Positions 1 through 13,998 of a stretch of 64,000 nucleotides of DNA are shown in pieces (the first letter of the stretch is position 1; each line of letters starts with the position of its first letter). Origin of the DNA: Sitta carolinensis (lineage: Eukaryota > Chordata > Aves > Passeriformes > Sittidae). The notes beneath the pieces are model-generated. The model did not search any database. It saw only the letters and a program-made list of their open reading frames with translations, and was not told the origin of the DNA. Location: contig CM063284.1 in the NCBI GenBank assembly GCA_032173965.1, forward strand, positions 63,672,863-63,736,862. Reading direction: 5' to 3'. The translations under genes were made by a program, and so were the position numbers.

Positions 1-2082
1 AAAATTCATTGGTGCTGCCCTCTGATAACATTTTCTGGGTGTCACAGTGAGACTGCCAAAGTATTTCCATACTGATCAAAGTTCAATAATCTAGTGTAGT
101 GGGCTGGGATATATGACTATGATATGATATATTTGAAAGAGAATAGCAAAATAGGTGCAGATGCATTTATTTTTAATGGTGTTTAATTTGATCTGGTCAC
201 AGGCATATGCAGTCAATCCATGTAACCAAAACAGGATCCAAGTTACTGAATGTTCCAGATTACCAAAGAAGAGAAGAGAAAACTTGTTAACAAGGAGAGA
301 GAATGTATAAATATTGTTGAGGAGAAAAACAGACCTTTATATTGAAGTCTACTAGCAGATGGCCCGCCCCATGAAGTGCTAGAAACCCGTGTAAGAGAGC
401 TGATAGTTGCAGTGATTAATTGAATACCAGCCCAACAGCAGAGGAGGTAGTTCTCTTGGTCAGGCAGAATATCCCAGCCTGGAATGAGCAGAGCGTTAGC
501 AGTTCATTTCTCACTGCAGTGTTTTCAGAATTCATATTCTGACCAGCTGTTCATATTGCATAGCCTCCCAGGCATCTGAGGGTGGTGGTCAAGTCAGAAG
601 GGTAAGAGCAACACAGCAATATCCAAATACTGCAAAAAAGCTTCTGGAGTGGGTAACAAGGACCCTGCCCTCTCTCCCCACTTCTAACACTTTTTAGTTT
701 AATATTCCAAGGAGTGATTTTCCCCAAAAAAGAACATATTTTATTATGGTTGAGTTATACCTGGCAAATGTTTTGCCCTTTCCAAGCAGTTTTTGTTCCA
801 ATTGTTCTTTTGATGATTACAAAAGCACCAGCAAGGAGTTGTAGATATGGCAGTTTACCTAGTGGATGAATACAGCCTGATAAGCTCCAGAATTTTGATT
901 ATGTAGGATGAAGAAGGATTTAAGAGGTAGCTGACTAATCAGCAAGGAAAAAAACCTTCCAGGTTTTCTGAGCACAAAAGCCCTGTTGTAGTCTGAAGGA
1001 GACCAAATGTTTCCAGGGTAGGTTCCAAGTGGGGTGGAAGGGGAAGAGTGGGAAACTTTCCTTTTTGGGATACATACAATTTCCTCTTTTACATTCATAA
1101 TACAATTGGGGTAATTGAACTGGATGGGTGCTCTGTTTTCCTCCATAATGATCCCATTCCTACACTGAGATAAACTACAGGCTTTAGGTCTCATAGTTAG
1201 TCCCCTAGGAAACCAGATTATTTCCTTTTAAAATAGAGCACACCAATTATCCTCTAAATAGTTTCGATTATTGTTCTTACCCACATAGCAACAAAAGATG
1301 TATTATCCACTCCATCATGTACAGTTGAGCTTCTCCCTCAAAGGATACTGGCAGATGTGTGTGAAGGACTCATGCAATGGCTCCTTCAGCCACATATTTG
1401 AGCAGTACAGAAACAGTGATGAGTAATGTGTTTGGTATATAATGGTTATGCATAACTGGATTTTCTGTTTATGTATCCACTCAGAGTTACTGGCGGAGAA
1501 ACAAATAATTCCTCCTGATACTGGTGGCTGATATGTTAAAAAATGCTTTATTTTGTGTTAGCTCACATTTTGTGAGGCATCTCAGAAGATATTGGAAGTA
1601 CCTCAGGAGTTACTAATTATTTAGTTTGCAAAGGTATTCATTACGCTAGACACTATAGATATACATAGAAAATGCAGCCTACCCCAGAAACTGACAGTCT
1701 AATGCCTGAACATTTCTCTTTTTTACTTTTCAGAGCAATAACATGAATGCAAGGATCAAACACATAGAATTTTATCTTTCATAGGAAGACTTTCAGTCTT
1801 CCATATAAAATGAACCCTTTTTAAAGGCATTCTGCCTTCCTTTGGAGAAGGAAGCAACACAACAGAGATGGAATCAGCTTACAAGAGTGTACCTCTGTGT
1901 TTTTCTTCTCTCATTACCTGCTTCAAGGTATTTAGTCTGCTTTGCAATGGCTAGGATAACACTGCATTATTAAGAAAAGATCCAGTGGGTCTGTGTTGAG
2001 TTGCACTCTATTACACCTTCGCTAACAGACTGTGAAGTCTGAGCTCCAATTTGGCAATGCTGTGTCTTCCCTCTTTGTTTAA
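1..2082. other. Unique noncoding DNA, no gene recognised
   Basis: AT-rich sequence with no repeat family that I recognise. The longest open frame is a 111-codon minus-strand frame at 859-1194. It has no recognisable domain and no upstream promoter or splice context that I can support, so I treat it as chance. Confidence 0.6.
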
Positions 2083-2172
2083 GCCGTAGAATCACACATG
2101 GTATATGTTGGAAGAGACCTTAAAGACCACCATTCCAACCCTGCTTCCATGGGCAGGGGCACCTTCAAGCAC
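2083..2172 (-). mobile_element. CR1 LINE 3'-end fragment (minus strand)
   Basis: On the plus strand the sequence reads GTAGAATCACACATGG, then TTGGAAGAGACCTTAAAGAC, then CCATGGGCAGGGGCACCTTC. This is the reverse complement of the 3' terminal region of avian CR1 non-LTR retrotransposons. Only the last ~90 bases of the element are present, which is the usual result of 5' truncation during target-primed reverse transcription. It carries no coding sequence. Mismatches to the usual CR1 end suggest an old copy. The outer edge near 2172 is approximate. Confidence 0.85.
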
Positions 2173-5100
2173 TCTGAGCTTCATAAAACGCTTGTTGTGA
2201 GTTCGGTGATGCTGTTGCTGAGCTAACCTTTTGCCATTGAAGTTGTGGCGCGAATAATTGGTGCTTGGGTGTGGGGAAAAAAAAGAGTTCCTCTCTTGCT
2301 AGAAGGAGTCCTGAAAGCTTCCTGCAGAGCTTGTGAGAAAAAGACATTGAGTGTTCACCTCCAGGAATAACCATATGTGACAAACTTCTTTCACTTTGGG
2401 GTACTTATTTCTGGTAAGACATAATTACCCGGTTCTGACTGCTGTCAGCAGCACAGCGAGTGTCTTTGCCCCCGCCCCCCAATCCTTTACTGTTCACGTT
2501 CCAGGGTGGACAAGCTGTACGGAGCTCGATCAGTTACTCTCACAAAAGGTCTTTATTTGCACAGAATAGACTGTTTCCCTGCACTGCCATTTTCATATTC
2601 AGCAGATGATTAACTTGTCTGGCTGCTTTTCTGACCCCGCTGACCCTCCTGTCTTCCAGGTGAACTGCCGCAGCTGCCCCGTGAAAGCAGCCTGCTAATC
2701 TCAATCAAAAGAGCTCAATTAGGGAAATGTGGTTAAAATGGCAAATGCAGAAGTGAGAGAGAACGTGTTTGTGTGTGAATATGACATTATACATCAGAGG
2801 CCTACAAAAGACTGAGGCGATAATTGCCTGTCTAAAAACCTGGCAAATATTTTAATGCAGCCTGTGCCCTCACGTGGCACTGTCTGCCTCGCTCGGTGAC
2901 AAGCATTGCTCGTTGATTCGTTTCAGCCGTGTTCCCTTGGCTCGTTCCTTACAGTCATTTGAAACCTAGCTAACATGAGAATGAAGGGGGCAGATCATTA
3001 CAGTAAGCATTAATTACCGGCAAGGAATACCTGGGTATTCTGTTAACCAAACTTGGTGTGCTCCATTTAGCCTTGCACGCTTCCTAAAAGCAGTTAGAGT
3101 TGTTTTTAAAACACTATTGACTTTATTCTTCTTGAGATGTGTTGATTTTTCTTACGGTCCCCTTTACTGTTTTTCAAGTCACTGTAAATGTCCCCAGGGT
3201 AATTGTGAAATGACCAGAAGTGCTTGATATTGAGCTCTTTCCCTTTAATTACCATCGAAAATCCCAGCCTACATTCTGAAACCGTTTTCCTCTATACACA
3301 TGTGGCAACCTGCGTTTTTGCCTAATAGACAGATTCAAAGGAGCATCTCACCTCTTTGGAGTATATCAAATGTCATCCAGTCCAAAAATGTATCTTGGGA
3401 CATAAAAAGCTGTCTGGGTTAAATTAAATTTTCATTTAAAAATGAAGGGAAGGAAAAATAGTTTTAAGAAAGGTTTTTAAGTGACTCCCAGGGAAAATAC
3501 CTATTTTCTAATTAATTAAACAAACTATTCTGCCTTTGAAATCTTCATGTTGGAAAGCACTATTTGGAAAAGGATTCTGTAGTACATAAACAATTTTACT
3601 CCAGAAAGGATAATTCAGGTGTTTGGTTACAGACATTTCAGTGGCCACTGCTCAGAAGATGCTACTCTAAGACAACAATCTTCACCTGTCCTGAATCCCG
3701 TAGCTGTTTCTTCTTCTTTAGGAAGAACACAGCTTGTGTCACATGCACCTTATTATCCAAATTTGCTCCTCTATCTGTAGTCATAAGACCTTCCAGCGTC
3801 TTGAATTCTTTATTTTTTTCCCTCTCAGAGAGAATGGATGAACTGGGTATTTCTTAGATAGTGTAGGTCATGAAAGACATCCTTGGTTTTGCAGAGGGAA
3901 ATTACATTTTGTCTGCTTAGGAGAAAATGTTTTAAGAGCATGCATGTCTTGCACTCTAAAATCACTCATGACATCCCCTGTGCACACTGCAGTGGGAAAA
4001 GAGCAAGGCAAGGTGTGTAATTTTCTCATGCTTGTTGGTCAGGAGTCTGTTATCAGGGCGACGTGATGGTCAAATTCCATTTGGATGTTAGGATTGCACT
4101 ATGGTTCAGGTAAGCTGATGCACCTGGATAACTAAGGGGCTTTCTTAGTTAGATACACTGAAATGCTGATGGACACAGAGCAAAGTTATATTAACTTAAA
4201 TGTTAACTACCAAACATTTAAATATATCTAATTTGTATGCAGAAATTACCAACAAAATCAAATTGGTTTAGCAAGACCCTCCTCTCATTAAAATTACTTT
4301 TTTCAAGACATCTTTCCTTGTTTCAAAATAATGTTTCACTTAGACATGTATAATGGGGAGTAAAATCCACCTAGGAAAAAAGATATAGAAAGTATAAAAT
4401 TAAAAACAAAAAGTCTTTAAGTACAAAGCATTTTTCTGGGGAATGAAAAAAAGAAAAAAGGCTTTTCAGATCAACTTAGAATTCAGCTATATTTGACCTT
4501 TCCTGTTCAAACACAATACAACTTTCTGTAGTGAAAGAGCAGAACTAAGAAACCTGTGCTAGTGCCGTGTGAAAAGCTTTGAGGTAGATTGAAATAGCTT
4601 CTCTTAAATACTAAAAGTGGTCTAATCATGTCAGAATGGGAGGATATTGTGGCTAATTTACCTTGCTTTTACATTTTCTAGTCTGACTCAGGTTAGTTAA
4701 GTGCTCGTCTGTTGGTCAGGTGCTAATTGCTTTGGATCAATTAATTTAAATATCAAAAAATGTTGGCTCTTACTTATTTTTTTAGGTAATGAAATATTTC
4801 TTCCTTTCTCTTGCAAGAATTTGATCCAGCAGTTTCTTTTTTCCTACTAATACTAATTCTAATTACTTCTCCTTTTCATCTTAACCTGTCAGTTCCATAG
4901 TCTGAGCACAGAGATCTTTATGAAATGTCTAACACATTTAGCATCTTAAATCTGAATATTTCTTGAAGAACTACAAAAAGAAGAGCTTTTCATAGCAAGT
5001 ATTTTGTTTTACCTCCAGGTGAGCTATCTCACAGATCCCATATATTTAACAGGCCCTTCATATCTTTCACTCCATTTGGTCTCCTGGTGGTCTGGTATAT

Positions 5101-8100
5101 GTACAAATAGTTAAATAAAACAGGAACATTTTTTTATGCTTCAAGTAGAATAATGTGGGAACAGAACAAGACAGGAGATTGATGAATGAGGTAATACAAG
5201 CTGTTCCTGAAATCTCAAATGCAGCTGAAACCAGGGAAAACAGCACAATTTTGTAGATAATGTGCCTTACTTCCAGTGTTCTGAGGCATATTTCTAAGAT
5301 TTACCTGAGCATCTCAAATATGTAGCATGAGAAAAGTTGCCTTCTAGAAGAGTAAATTATATGGAGAGACATTATTATTCATTTTGAATATTTGTTTTGG
5401 TCTGCAATATCCCTTTGACTTATATGAGGTTCAACCTGGATATTTATTCAATTTTAATAATTTCTACCCTCAGACAAGTTGTGACTCATGCTGTCATGTT
5501 TTGCAGCTAAGAAAGTAGTTGAAAAACTGTGTAAAAACCTCTCCAATATTATTTACCATCACAGAAATAATGCATGAGGAGAAAAAAAAACCACACTGCA
5601 AGGTTTTGAGTGCCATCTCTGTGGTGCAAGTAAAGCCTGCTACTGGGCAAACTGCTCTGCCAGGGTAAACATCATCCCTCCTCTATCTTCTCTGAAGCAC
5701 CTCTGAAGTCTTGGAACTGGACTTGTCCATGGGAGAGTTTTCCTGACCCTGTGCAAAAGAAGCAGCATTGAAGGGACTTCAAGAAGAAGGCTGGTTCGTG
5801 TCATCACAAGATAGCGCCAGCTATATTTACGTGTATTTAGGTCACTAGCTTCATCTAGGACTTTAATACCCCCAGCAAAGATGATCCCAAGAGCTATCAA
5901 ATGACTCCTGTGCTTCAGTGTGTTGCTGCTAGAAAGTTCATTTTACTAGTGCCTGACCTGATTCTTCCTTCCATTTAAACACATTATGTCTTGTCCCATC
6001 TGACAAGTAAATAAAGAGGTTGCTTCTTTTACAGCAGTCTTTCATGTACTTTGAAGTTATGATGTTCCCTTTTCATCTTTTCATGTGAAGGATGAAAAGT
6101 CCCAAGATAACCTTTTCTTTTTTTGCCCTGAGTACTAAACTGTATTTATTCACTGAAGCCTTCTTCCAGTTGCCGCATGCTTGTTGAAGTTCTCACATGT
6201 GTGGCTGCAAATTCACATAAATGTGACAGAGACTTCAGACAGAATAAGCCTCACCCGAAAACCACTGTTGGCTGCAGGCAGACTTTTCAGAAGCTCCAGT
6301 CTGAGACTTTAGTTCTGTTTCTCTCTGGGAACCATCTATACTTCAAGAGTTTACTGAAGTGTAGATTTCTTCCAGCAGGTACCCCATCTCCAACAACAGT
6401 AGCTCAGGTATTCAAAAAGAGAGCTCTTGTACTATGAGGCACTCTAGTGTCCTTCAGCTCTAACAATGTGATCCCTTCTCATCCTAGAAATTTCAGGAAA
6501 ATGTCAGGGATTTTTACTTTTTAATCCCAAAAGGGCACTACTACGTAACATGTCTCTTGGAGTACAGGGAATAAATTTAATTTTTGAAAGTTTAAAGAGT
6601 AAGTGGTTGGCCTCTGGGAAATAAGTGTACTGTTTCGCTTGCTGCTTTAATGAAGGTCCACTGCCAGAGAACATGAAGTTCTTTATGGAGTTTGCTTTGT
6701 AATATTGACTTACTTACCTGGGCTGGCAAGGAGCTCTTATCTCTCCCTCAAAAGTCACATTAACTGCTTCACTGCTTCCCAGTGCGAGGTAGTGTTGATG
6801 CTGTAATTTGCAGCAGTAAGACAGATTGGGGGTTGGCCAGGCTACTGTCTCTCCTTGCTGCCAGGCAGGAAACTCAAAGACCTGTTACTGTCCTGCCTGC
6901 TTGATCCCACGTTCCTGGGCTGCACTGCTTGTCCTTAGTTACAGATTCTGGCCATCAGATCAATTTCTATAAACCTGTGTTATCCCCGAAACACAGCTAT
7001 TGCAAGTGAAAAATATACAGACCAGATTGAGCACCTATTACACTTCTACTCAATATTGTGTAAGAAGATTGATGACTCCTTCAATTCCCAGTCCTACTCC
7101 TATAGAAGTCAATACATTCATTGCCAATATGAACAAGAGCAGCTCCCTATTTCAATAAAACACAACCCCCACAAACGTACCTCCCTCTATTCTTTGCTCC
7201 CAAGGAGGGCCTGGAATGCCCTTGCAGGCTGTCACACTTCCCTAAGTAAGCAGAACTTAATGCCCCCTGTAAGGAGGAAAACACACGAATGCAGAACCAC
7301 AGGCAGTAAGATGTTGCCAAAGTGTTCAGGCTGGGCAGCAGACTGGAACAGAGTGCTTTGCTGAGCCTGTTTGTGCATGCACTGAGCTCGCCTAACTTAT
7401 CTGTTAATTGCTTTGACCTGTTTGTTTACTTCCTGCTCGGGAATCTCAGAATTTGCTGCGCTCAAAATGACTTCAGGATTGCAGCACTGAGCAAACATTG
7501 ACTTAACCTTTTCCGTTACTCTGTGTCAATATTTCCAGTCTATTCGTATGCATGTGCTATTGCACTGGATAAACCAGGATTGTGTTCAAAACTAATGCTC
7601 TTTTATTTATCTGGAGGTATCATATTGTGCAGGCGCACAAAGCACCCACATGAACGTCTTTAATAAAAAGCTTAACCCTTATCAAACAAAGAACACGTAC
7701 CCATGGAGCACCAGGCCGGAACAACTCCAATTTAAAATGCTTTTTTCTGGCCCTTGTCAGTGCTCTCCTGACTCCATCGCCTCTCACAACCAGAGTGCCA
7801 GGTACAGGTAGTGTTGATCCCCATTCCCCAACAGCAGCAAGCCAGAAAACAGGAAGATAATTTCAGTGAGTCGTGTTTGGGACACAACCTTCACCCTTGG
7901 GTTGTACAATTAGATGACAGTTCAAAGGACACTCTAAAATTGAGCACTAAGAATTCTGGGAACACTAATTCCAGCAGTTAGCAGTGCCACCAGAACTATT
8001 AAGATCAATAGAATGTTCAGGCCCTTATTGCAGCATTTCGTGTGTTATGTGATCAGGGAGCAGAATGAAAAATGAAAGTCAGTTAGAAATATTTAATTTT

Positions 8101-11100
8101 GTATTTGAGATGACAAAACCAATTATTTTGTTGCTGATACCCAGCATTGCTTTTTATTCTGCTTAATTCTGCATACCTAACTTATTACATAAGACATATT
8201 ATGTTTCTCAAAGGGTCATTTTATGAAGTACTTTTGGGACTCTTGCATGTAAAGGGGACTTCGTAAAAACAAGCTTTGATCCAACTTGTTTGATCTAAAA
8301 GTCAGCTGAGCTAGGTAAAAGATGAGGAGCTGTTCGTGTACTGGCTGCCTTTTTGAATAATTCTTTCCTTAAGTAGTGAAAGGTTCAACACAGTTCAAAC
8401 TAATCATAGCATTTCTTTTTCATGGGTGATAATTGGAAATTTTCCTGTTTGTAATGTTACTATGCAACATTTGTCAGATTAGCCTTTAAATCAAACTTTA
8501 AACTCTGCCATTTTGTAACTATGTGGAGTTCTTTATTTGGATGTGGAGTTTTGTTTTTGTTTTTAATGAGCTGGTATTAAGTGTTGTTTTATTTTCTTAA
8601 CTTCTACAGCCCAGCTCACATACTGCACTTCCCAAAGCCAGGGGTGGCCATAGGAGTGCATGCCTAAGAGATGCAAAGAGAAAAATCACTAAAAAACCCC
8701 TTGTTTTCAGACTCTCAAATACACTGTGGGGAAACCACTGAAGGGCAAGGGCTTGGGGATGATTTTCCACAGAACAACTCTTGTTTTACCAAATATACCT
8801 GTTGGACTAGGTAGAAATGGGGATTTGGAGAGATCATGTCACTTTAACTTTTGTTCCTCCACTAAAAACTAAACTGCATGGGCACATAGGCCCAGAAGCT
8901 GAATTTTCTCCAGTGATCAGACAGAATATATCTAGACAGATGACAGCAAGCAGTACTTGTGACATGATTCATGTCCACCCACCTGCAAATTAAATAGGCC
9001 TAGCACCTAAAATCAGTGAAAATTATTTATTTAATTAGTTAGTATAGAAATTTATCATCATCTTTTCTTGTAAGCTCCCCCAAAAAGTGTGCAACTGTTC
9101 TCTTTTCTTTTTAATCTTTCTTAGGCATAGTGCAAAATATTTTATTTTGTACACTGGTTCTCAGTATTGAAACAAAATGGGTTAAGGGCTGAAAAGAATA
9201 AAGAATGAGTTAGTTCTTAGGACCTGCCTTGAGGGGAGATTTTATTTCGTTTTATGAGTTTGTGGATGTAGGATGGACAAACTAAGCAGCATCTCAGAGT
9301 ATTTTTGCAGCCTCTGTGACTGAACAAGAAGCATATTTCACCAGTCTAAACCTCGTTCTTGTACAGTCTAATTCAGCCAAAGAAGCATTTGGGGCCCTAA
9401 AGTAGGACAGCTTTTTGGTAAGACTGTTGCAAGTTGGAAACTGGAAGCTGAAATCAGACACAAAATGTTTGTCTTCACTCAGACGTCCAATTGAGGAAGT
9501 TTAAATGCAGCTTCCCTTTGTTTAAAAAGTAAAGTATATGAATAAAGCCTTTTGCTTAAATCTTTCAGCTTTCTCTGAGAAACAATATCCCTTTCGAGGA
9601 GCCTCAGGCATTCCCACTTGACTCAGGTTAATGCATTTGGTCTCTATAGAAACAGCAGCAGATCCCACATGTAACTTGGAAAGGTCACCTCACTTTTTTA
9701 CAAAAGCTCACATTGCCTCTTCCTTCTGTTCCATAAAACAGCAGTAAAAGGAAGCAAAAGGCAATGCACTGTACTCATCCAGAGACTCAGGGCTCTTCTG
9801 CTCTTGCAGACGCTGATGAAAGGCCAGGCCCTTCAGTGCTTGTGCTTGCTGACCATCCTGGGTCAAAAGGAAACACGAGCTTTTAAATACAAACTAAATA
9901 ATACCATTGAGTTGGCAGGAAATTCAAATTGTCCTGAACTGTCTGGGAGCCAGCAAAGCTAATGAGCTGTACCATTTCCAAATGGGCTGTTGGTAACACC
10001 ATCTGAGAGCTTGTGTGCATACAGAGTTGTGCAGGTTTGCCTCAAAGCATAATTCAAAATGGATTTAATTAAACAAGAGAAAAAATAGTATGGAAACTTA
10101 AATAGATATCAAGCAAGCTTATGTCAATTTGATTAAGGAAGCAGTTTAAACTGAAGCACAATAATCCTCTCTTAAATACTGCAGAGGTGTCTTTTATCAG
10201 GGGTTTTCTAGGGTTTTAGCTGCTCTTGGTTTAAAAAGCAATTGAAGTTAAAGGCAGTCTGCAAGTCAATTTCCAACTCCACCATCATGTCTGTTGGTAC
10301 AAATAGTGAAAAATTTTGGGACATGGCGATCAATGAGACACAGAGAAGAATGTTTGGAGATATCAAAGAAACATACCTGTAAAGAGAGAGATCCTTTTCA
10401 TAGGAAAATGGAGTACTGGACAGAAAAAAAACTTTCCTGAATTTCATATATTTTGAGAGCATTCTTTTTTTTGTGTTCCAATGTTCAGTTACATAACCTT
10501 TAGTGCAAGGAGTATTGTTCTTTGAGGGGAGAGAAATGTAGGTGAGAGAGCTCTGCTTTATGTGCAGAGACATTTCACAAACAAGTCCTGTGCAGGCAAA
10601 ATGGTGATTAGTCAGGAGGATAACTCCAAGCCACAGCCACAACTGTGCAGTCCTGGGCCGTCCCAGCCAGCCCACCACTCCCGTTCAGGCTTTCTGTCTG
10701 AGGCTTGTGGGTTACAGGATTCATGCAAACACCATCCACATTCTTTCACTCTGCCTTCCTTACACAGCTGCTTCCTGCACTGTGGTATTCAGGGCAAAAG
10801 TGAAGCTTTACTGCTTGCCTGTGCATTTATCGAGTGCATGGGTTGTGTGGCTGAGTGACCGTGTTCCCCTTCAAGGACTCACATAAAATAGGATGTGTGC
10901 TTCACACGTGAAAGGCTAACAATGAGACCAGCTCTGTATTTGATAACAGCTCAGATCTTTTATGTGCAAAATTCCGATGACTGTGTGCTACCAGCAAGTC
11001 ACTGGCTTTTATTATCTGCCCAGAGGAACAAGCAGTTGCATGGAGACAGAACCACTCTTGGGACCTGGGCACACTGCAAGTGACTCTGGCTGATGCACAT

Positions 11101-13602
11101 CTTCAGCTCCTATTATGTTATTTGCCAGATTTTTAGGTTGTGCAACACTAGTCTTACTTTGCATATCAACCCATTCTTCTTGCAAAGGATGCTGCTGGAA
11201 TCTAGCCAGCCAAGTCCCTTCAAAATAAATTTGCTTAGAAGTCTATAGTTATAATGTAAATTTATCTTCAATTTATCTCAAACCTGTTAGTATCTTAACA
11301 AAGTATTATTTATATGAAAGCAGAGAATATCACAGGGCATCTTTCAACTTTCTGGCTCCCTCCCTGCTGCCCAGAGAGGGCAACAAATTGAACTAGAACT
11401 GCACAGGGACTTCCTGCAGTCATAAATGTGAATGATACCTAGCTCAAAAGGCTCCTAAGTGTGGGTGAGACCTTCAGATGCCACTGTAGCACTTAGTGCT
11501 GTAAATCAAAGCAACAAAAAGTGCTTCAGAACCGTAGTTCATAAGGGTCTATGCTCTAAAACCTGATTTCACGTACTCTTTCTGTTGGTTTTCACAAGAA
11601 CTGAGAACACACATCTCTGAGGGCCAAATTTGGAACTAAATGGAAGCTCCCCATATTTTTCAATGCAGATACTGCAGTGCATGAGATTTGGTAGCATCTT
11701 GATAAAGCTGTATTGATAGTAGCATGTACCATTTTAATCTAGAATTTCTCAAGTTACAGCTGAGGTGTGTCATGCACACATAAGACACATTTGTCTAATC
11801 CTGGAGTCAATTTGATTACTTTTAGTAAGTGCTCTACTAAAAGAAACAACAAATTTACCTAGGGAGATATGACACTGCTTCTCAGTTATCTTCACCATCA
11901 CAATAAAACTCCTGTCTTTATACTGAGTTATTCCTTATATTCATATTTATTGAACCCCCTTCTTGTTGAACACTCTACCATTTTTTCCTAACTTAAAAAA
12001 AAAGGAATGCTTTTTTTGCTGCTACTCCAGCTCAGCCTGTGCCCAGATAAATAAATGCCTTGTGTGCATCTGCAGACATCCCCAGGTTGTCAGTTCTTTT
12101 TCCACTCACCTGGCGCTGATGCCCTGGAAGACACATATTCTTTGCCCCAGATATTTCTAAGATGAGAATAATCAGATGTTGTGTAACAGGAATCCAACTC
12201 TGCTCCAAGCAGTATTTCCAAGTTAGAAAGATTTTATTTCTCTTCAAGGAGCTCTGTTTGCAGAATGTAAAGTAAATATCTGCTCTCATCTGTGGAAGAT
12301 TTAGCAGGAGAGGGGAAAGGATCAATGCCAGCTTTGTCTGTAAGACATTAGTGTACTTGGAGTGCCCGCAATAAATTTTTAAACTTTTCCATCTTCCCTG
12401 GGGATGGACAGGTATTCAAAAATATAAGCACCCTCATCCTAAAGCTTCATTTTGCAAACCAAAATGAATGAGATGTTTAGCAAACCACTGATAGATAAAT
12501 CATAACGTTCTCTTTTACTAGACAAATAACATATTTTATTAAACAAACAGTAGAGAGATTATCCCTTTCTGTGTGAGTCAGAGTTTAATGTGAAGGACTA
12601 TCTGATTTTATCAAGAGCTGAAATTTCCCTTTAATTCCATTTTTATTTAAAATTAATACCCATGGAAGATGACCGAGGCAGGTTTTAATCTAGCGTTATT
12701 TTGAACATCCAGTATCTTGTGAGCACAACAGCAGTACTGCCGCAGAGTTGCCTGTCTGTGTTCCCATTTCTTGAGAAGGTCTGTGTCCCTGTCAAGACAC
12801 GGCACCATGGTAGGTGCCCAGATCAGCTCTGAAGTGAATTGGCTCAGGCCCTGAGCGTGGTGTCACGCTGCTGGGTGCTGCTCACAGACAAACACAGCCA
12901 CAAAACGCGTGGCTGGCGCAGGTCACGTTGTGTAACAGCCTACGAGATGCTGTGAAGGCTTGGGTGTCCTGCAGTGAACTTCAGCTTTTTAAGCCCAAAA
13001 GGTGCTCTTTTGTTTGACTCCAGCAGTCAGAGGTGATACCACAGGGATTACATTGATGAGGTGGGGCTTGGACACTCAGTTTGGCACATTTGTGACATGA
13101 GAGCTAAAGGGGAAAGAAGATATTTTGCTTGTAGTAAAAACTAACAGAGAAAGGCAGAAAATGCAGGATGAGAGAGGTCACTGCTCCAGGCTGTTAGCAG
13201 TGTCCAGGAAGACACATTAGAAACTTAGATCAGCTCAAACTAAGACTGACAGTCACAGGTTGGAGGAGGGAAGGACAGAAAAGGTTAGAAATCTGACTAA
13301 TTATAACCTAGCCAGGGCACTTTACCAATCCCTCAGCTCTGGAAACGGCCACAAAAAAACTAATGTAGACACCTCTAAGTAAATGTCTGATTGAATCCTT
13401 TAATGCTGGTGCCTGAATCCTGACTATGTTTTGCACTAATCTCCCTTTCTGCCTTCTTGCATGTGGATTTTAGATCACTTATAAATAACACATCCTTTTG
13501 AAAGCTTCAGGGTGAAATGTAGTGTACTACATCCTTCCAAAGCTAAATTTGATATACAGTAGAGCTTAAAAATTTTATAATTTAGAAGTTACATATATCT
13601 GT
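2173..13602. other. 11.4 kb unique noncoding DNA
   Basis: No gene, RNA gene or recognisable mobile element. Two stretches (about 2420-3080 and 7370-7710) contain more CpG than their surroundings and clusters of homeodomain-, forkhead- and POU-like motifs; they are discussed as possible conserved noncoding elements. The longest open frame is 156 codons on the minus strand (10208-10678). It starts with a hydrophobic run but shows no domain that I know, and a frame of this length is not exceptional for the amount of AT-rich sequence searched. Confidence 0.55.
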
Positions 13603-13624
13603 TTATCTATCTATCGATCTATCT
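13603..13624 (+). repeat. Short TATC tetranucleotide repeat
   Basis: About five TATC/ATCT units with one interruption (TATCTATCTATCGATCTATC). It directly abuts the truncated 5' edge of the following CR1 copy. Confidence 0.8.
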
Positions 13625-13625
13625 C

Positions 13626-13970
13626 AGGCTCAGTGGGGTCCTTATAACTCCCTGTAACTACCTGAAAAAATGTTGTGGTTAAGTAGGGGTTGGGCTCTTC
13701 TCCCAGGTAATAAGCAACAGGACCAGAAGAAATGGCCTGAAGTTGTGCCAAGGGAGGTGTATATTAGATATGAGGGAAAAATTCTTCACAGGAAGGATGG
13801 TCAGGCATTGGAATAGGCTGCCCAGAGAAGTGATGGAATCACCATCCCTTGAAGGACTGAGAAGGCATGTGGATGTGGCACTTGGGAACATGCTTTGTTG
13901 GTGAGCAGGGTGGTGCAGGGTTAACGGTGGGACACTTATGGGTTTTTCACAGCCTTAATGATTCTATGAT
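13626..13970 (+). mobile_element. CR1 LINE, ORF2 C-terminus plus 3' end
   Basis: Plus-strand CR1 copy ending in the diagnostic AATGATTCTATGAT. Its 5' part still translates as the C-terminal tail of CR1 ORF2, the endonuclease/reverse-transcriptase polyprotein; the frame reads RHWNRLPREVMESPSLEGL around 13802-13860. One in-frame TAA at 13680-13682 breaks the frame and the catalytic domains are absent, so this is a dead 5'-truncated copy. An open frame on the opposite strand (13679-13891) is only its shadow. The inserted end is followed by an AT dinucleotide stretch. Confidence 0.93.
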
Positions 13971-13998
13971 ATTATATATATATGTATATATTTATATT
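13971..13998. repeat. AT-rich simple repeat after CR1
   Basis: TATATATATATGTATATATTTATATTA directly follows the CR1 3' terminus. It may have grown from the CR1 tail or from the A/T-rich target site. Confidence 0.7.

Noticed and set aside
5640..5900. 86-codon minus-strand frame with a repeat-like feel (VRKTLPWTSPVPRLQRCF)
   Set aside because: I could not assign it to any retroelement or gene family, and the nucleotide sequence shows no element boundary.
10208..10678. 156-codon minus-strand frame with a hydrophobic N-terminus
   Set aside because: No known domain and no splice or promoter support. A rough estimate from the stop-codon frequency makes a frame of this size unremarkable in 64 kb read in six frames.
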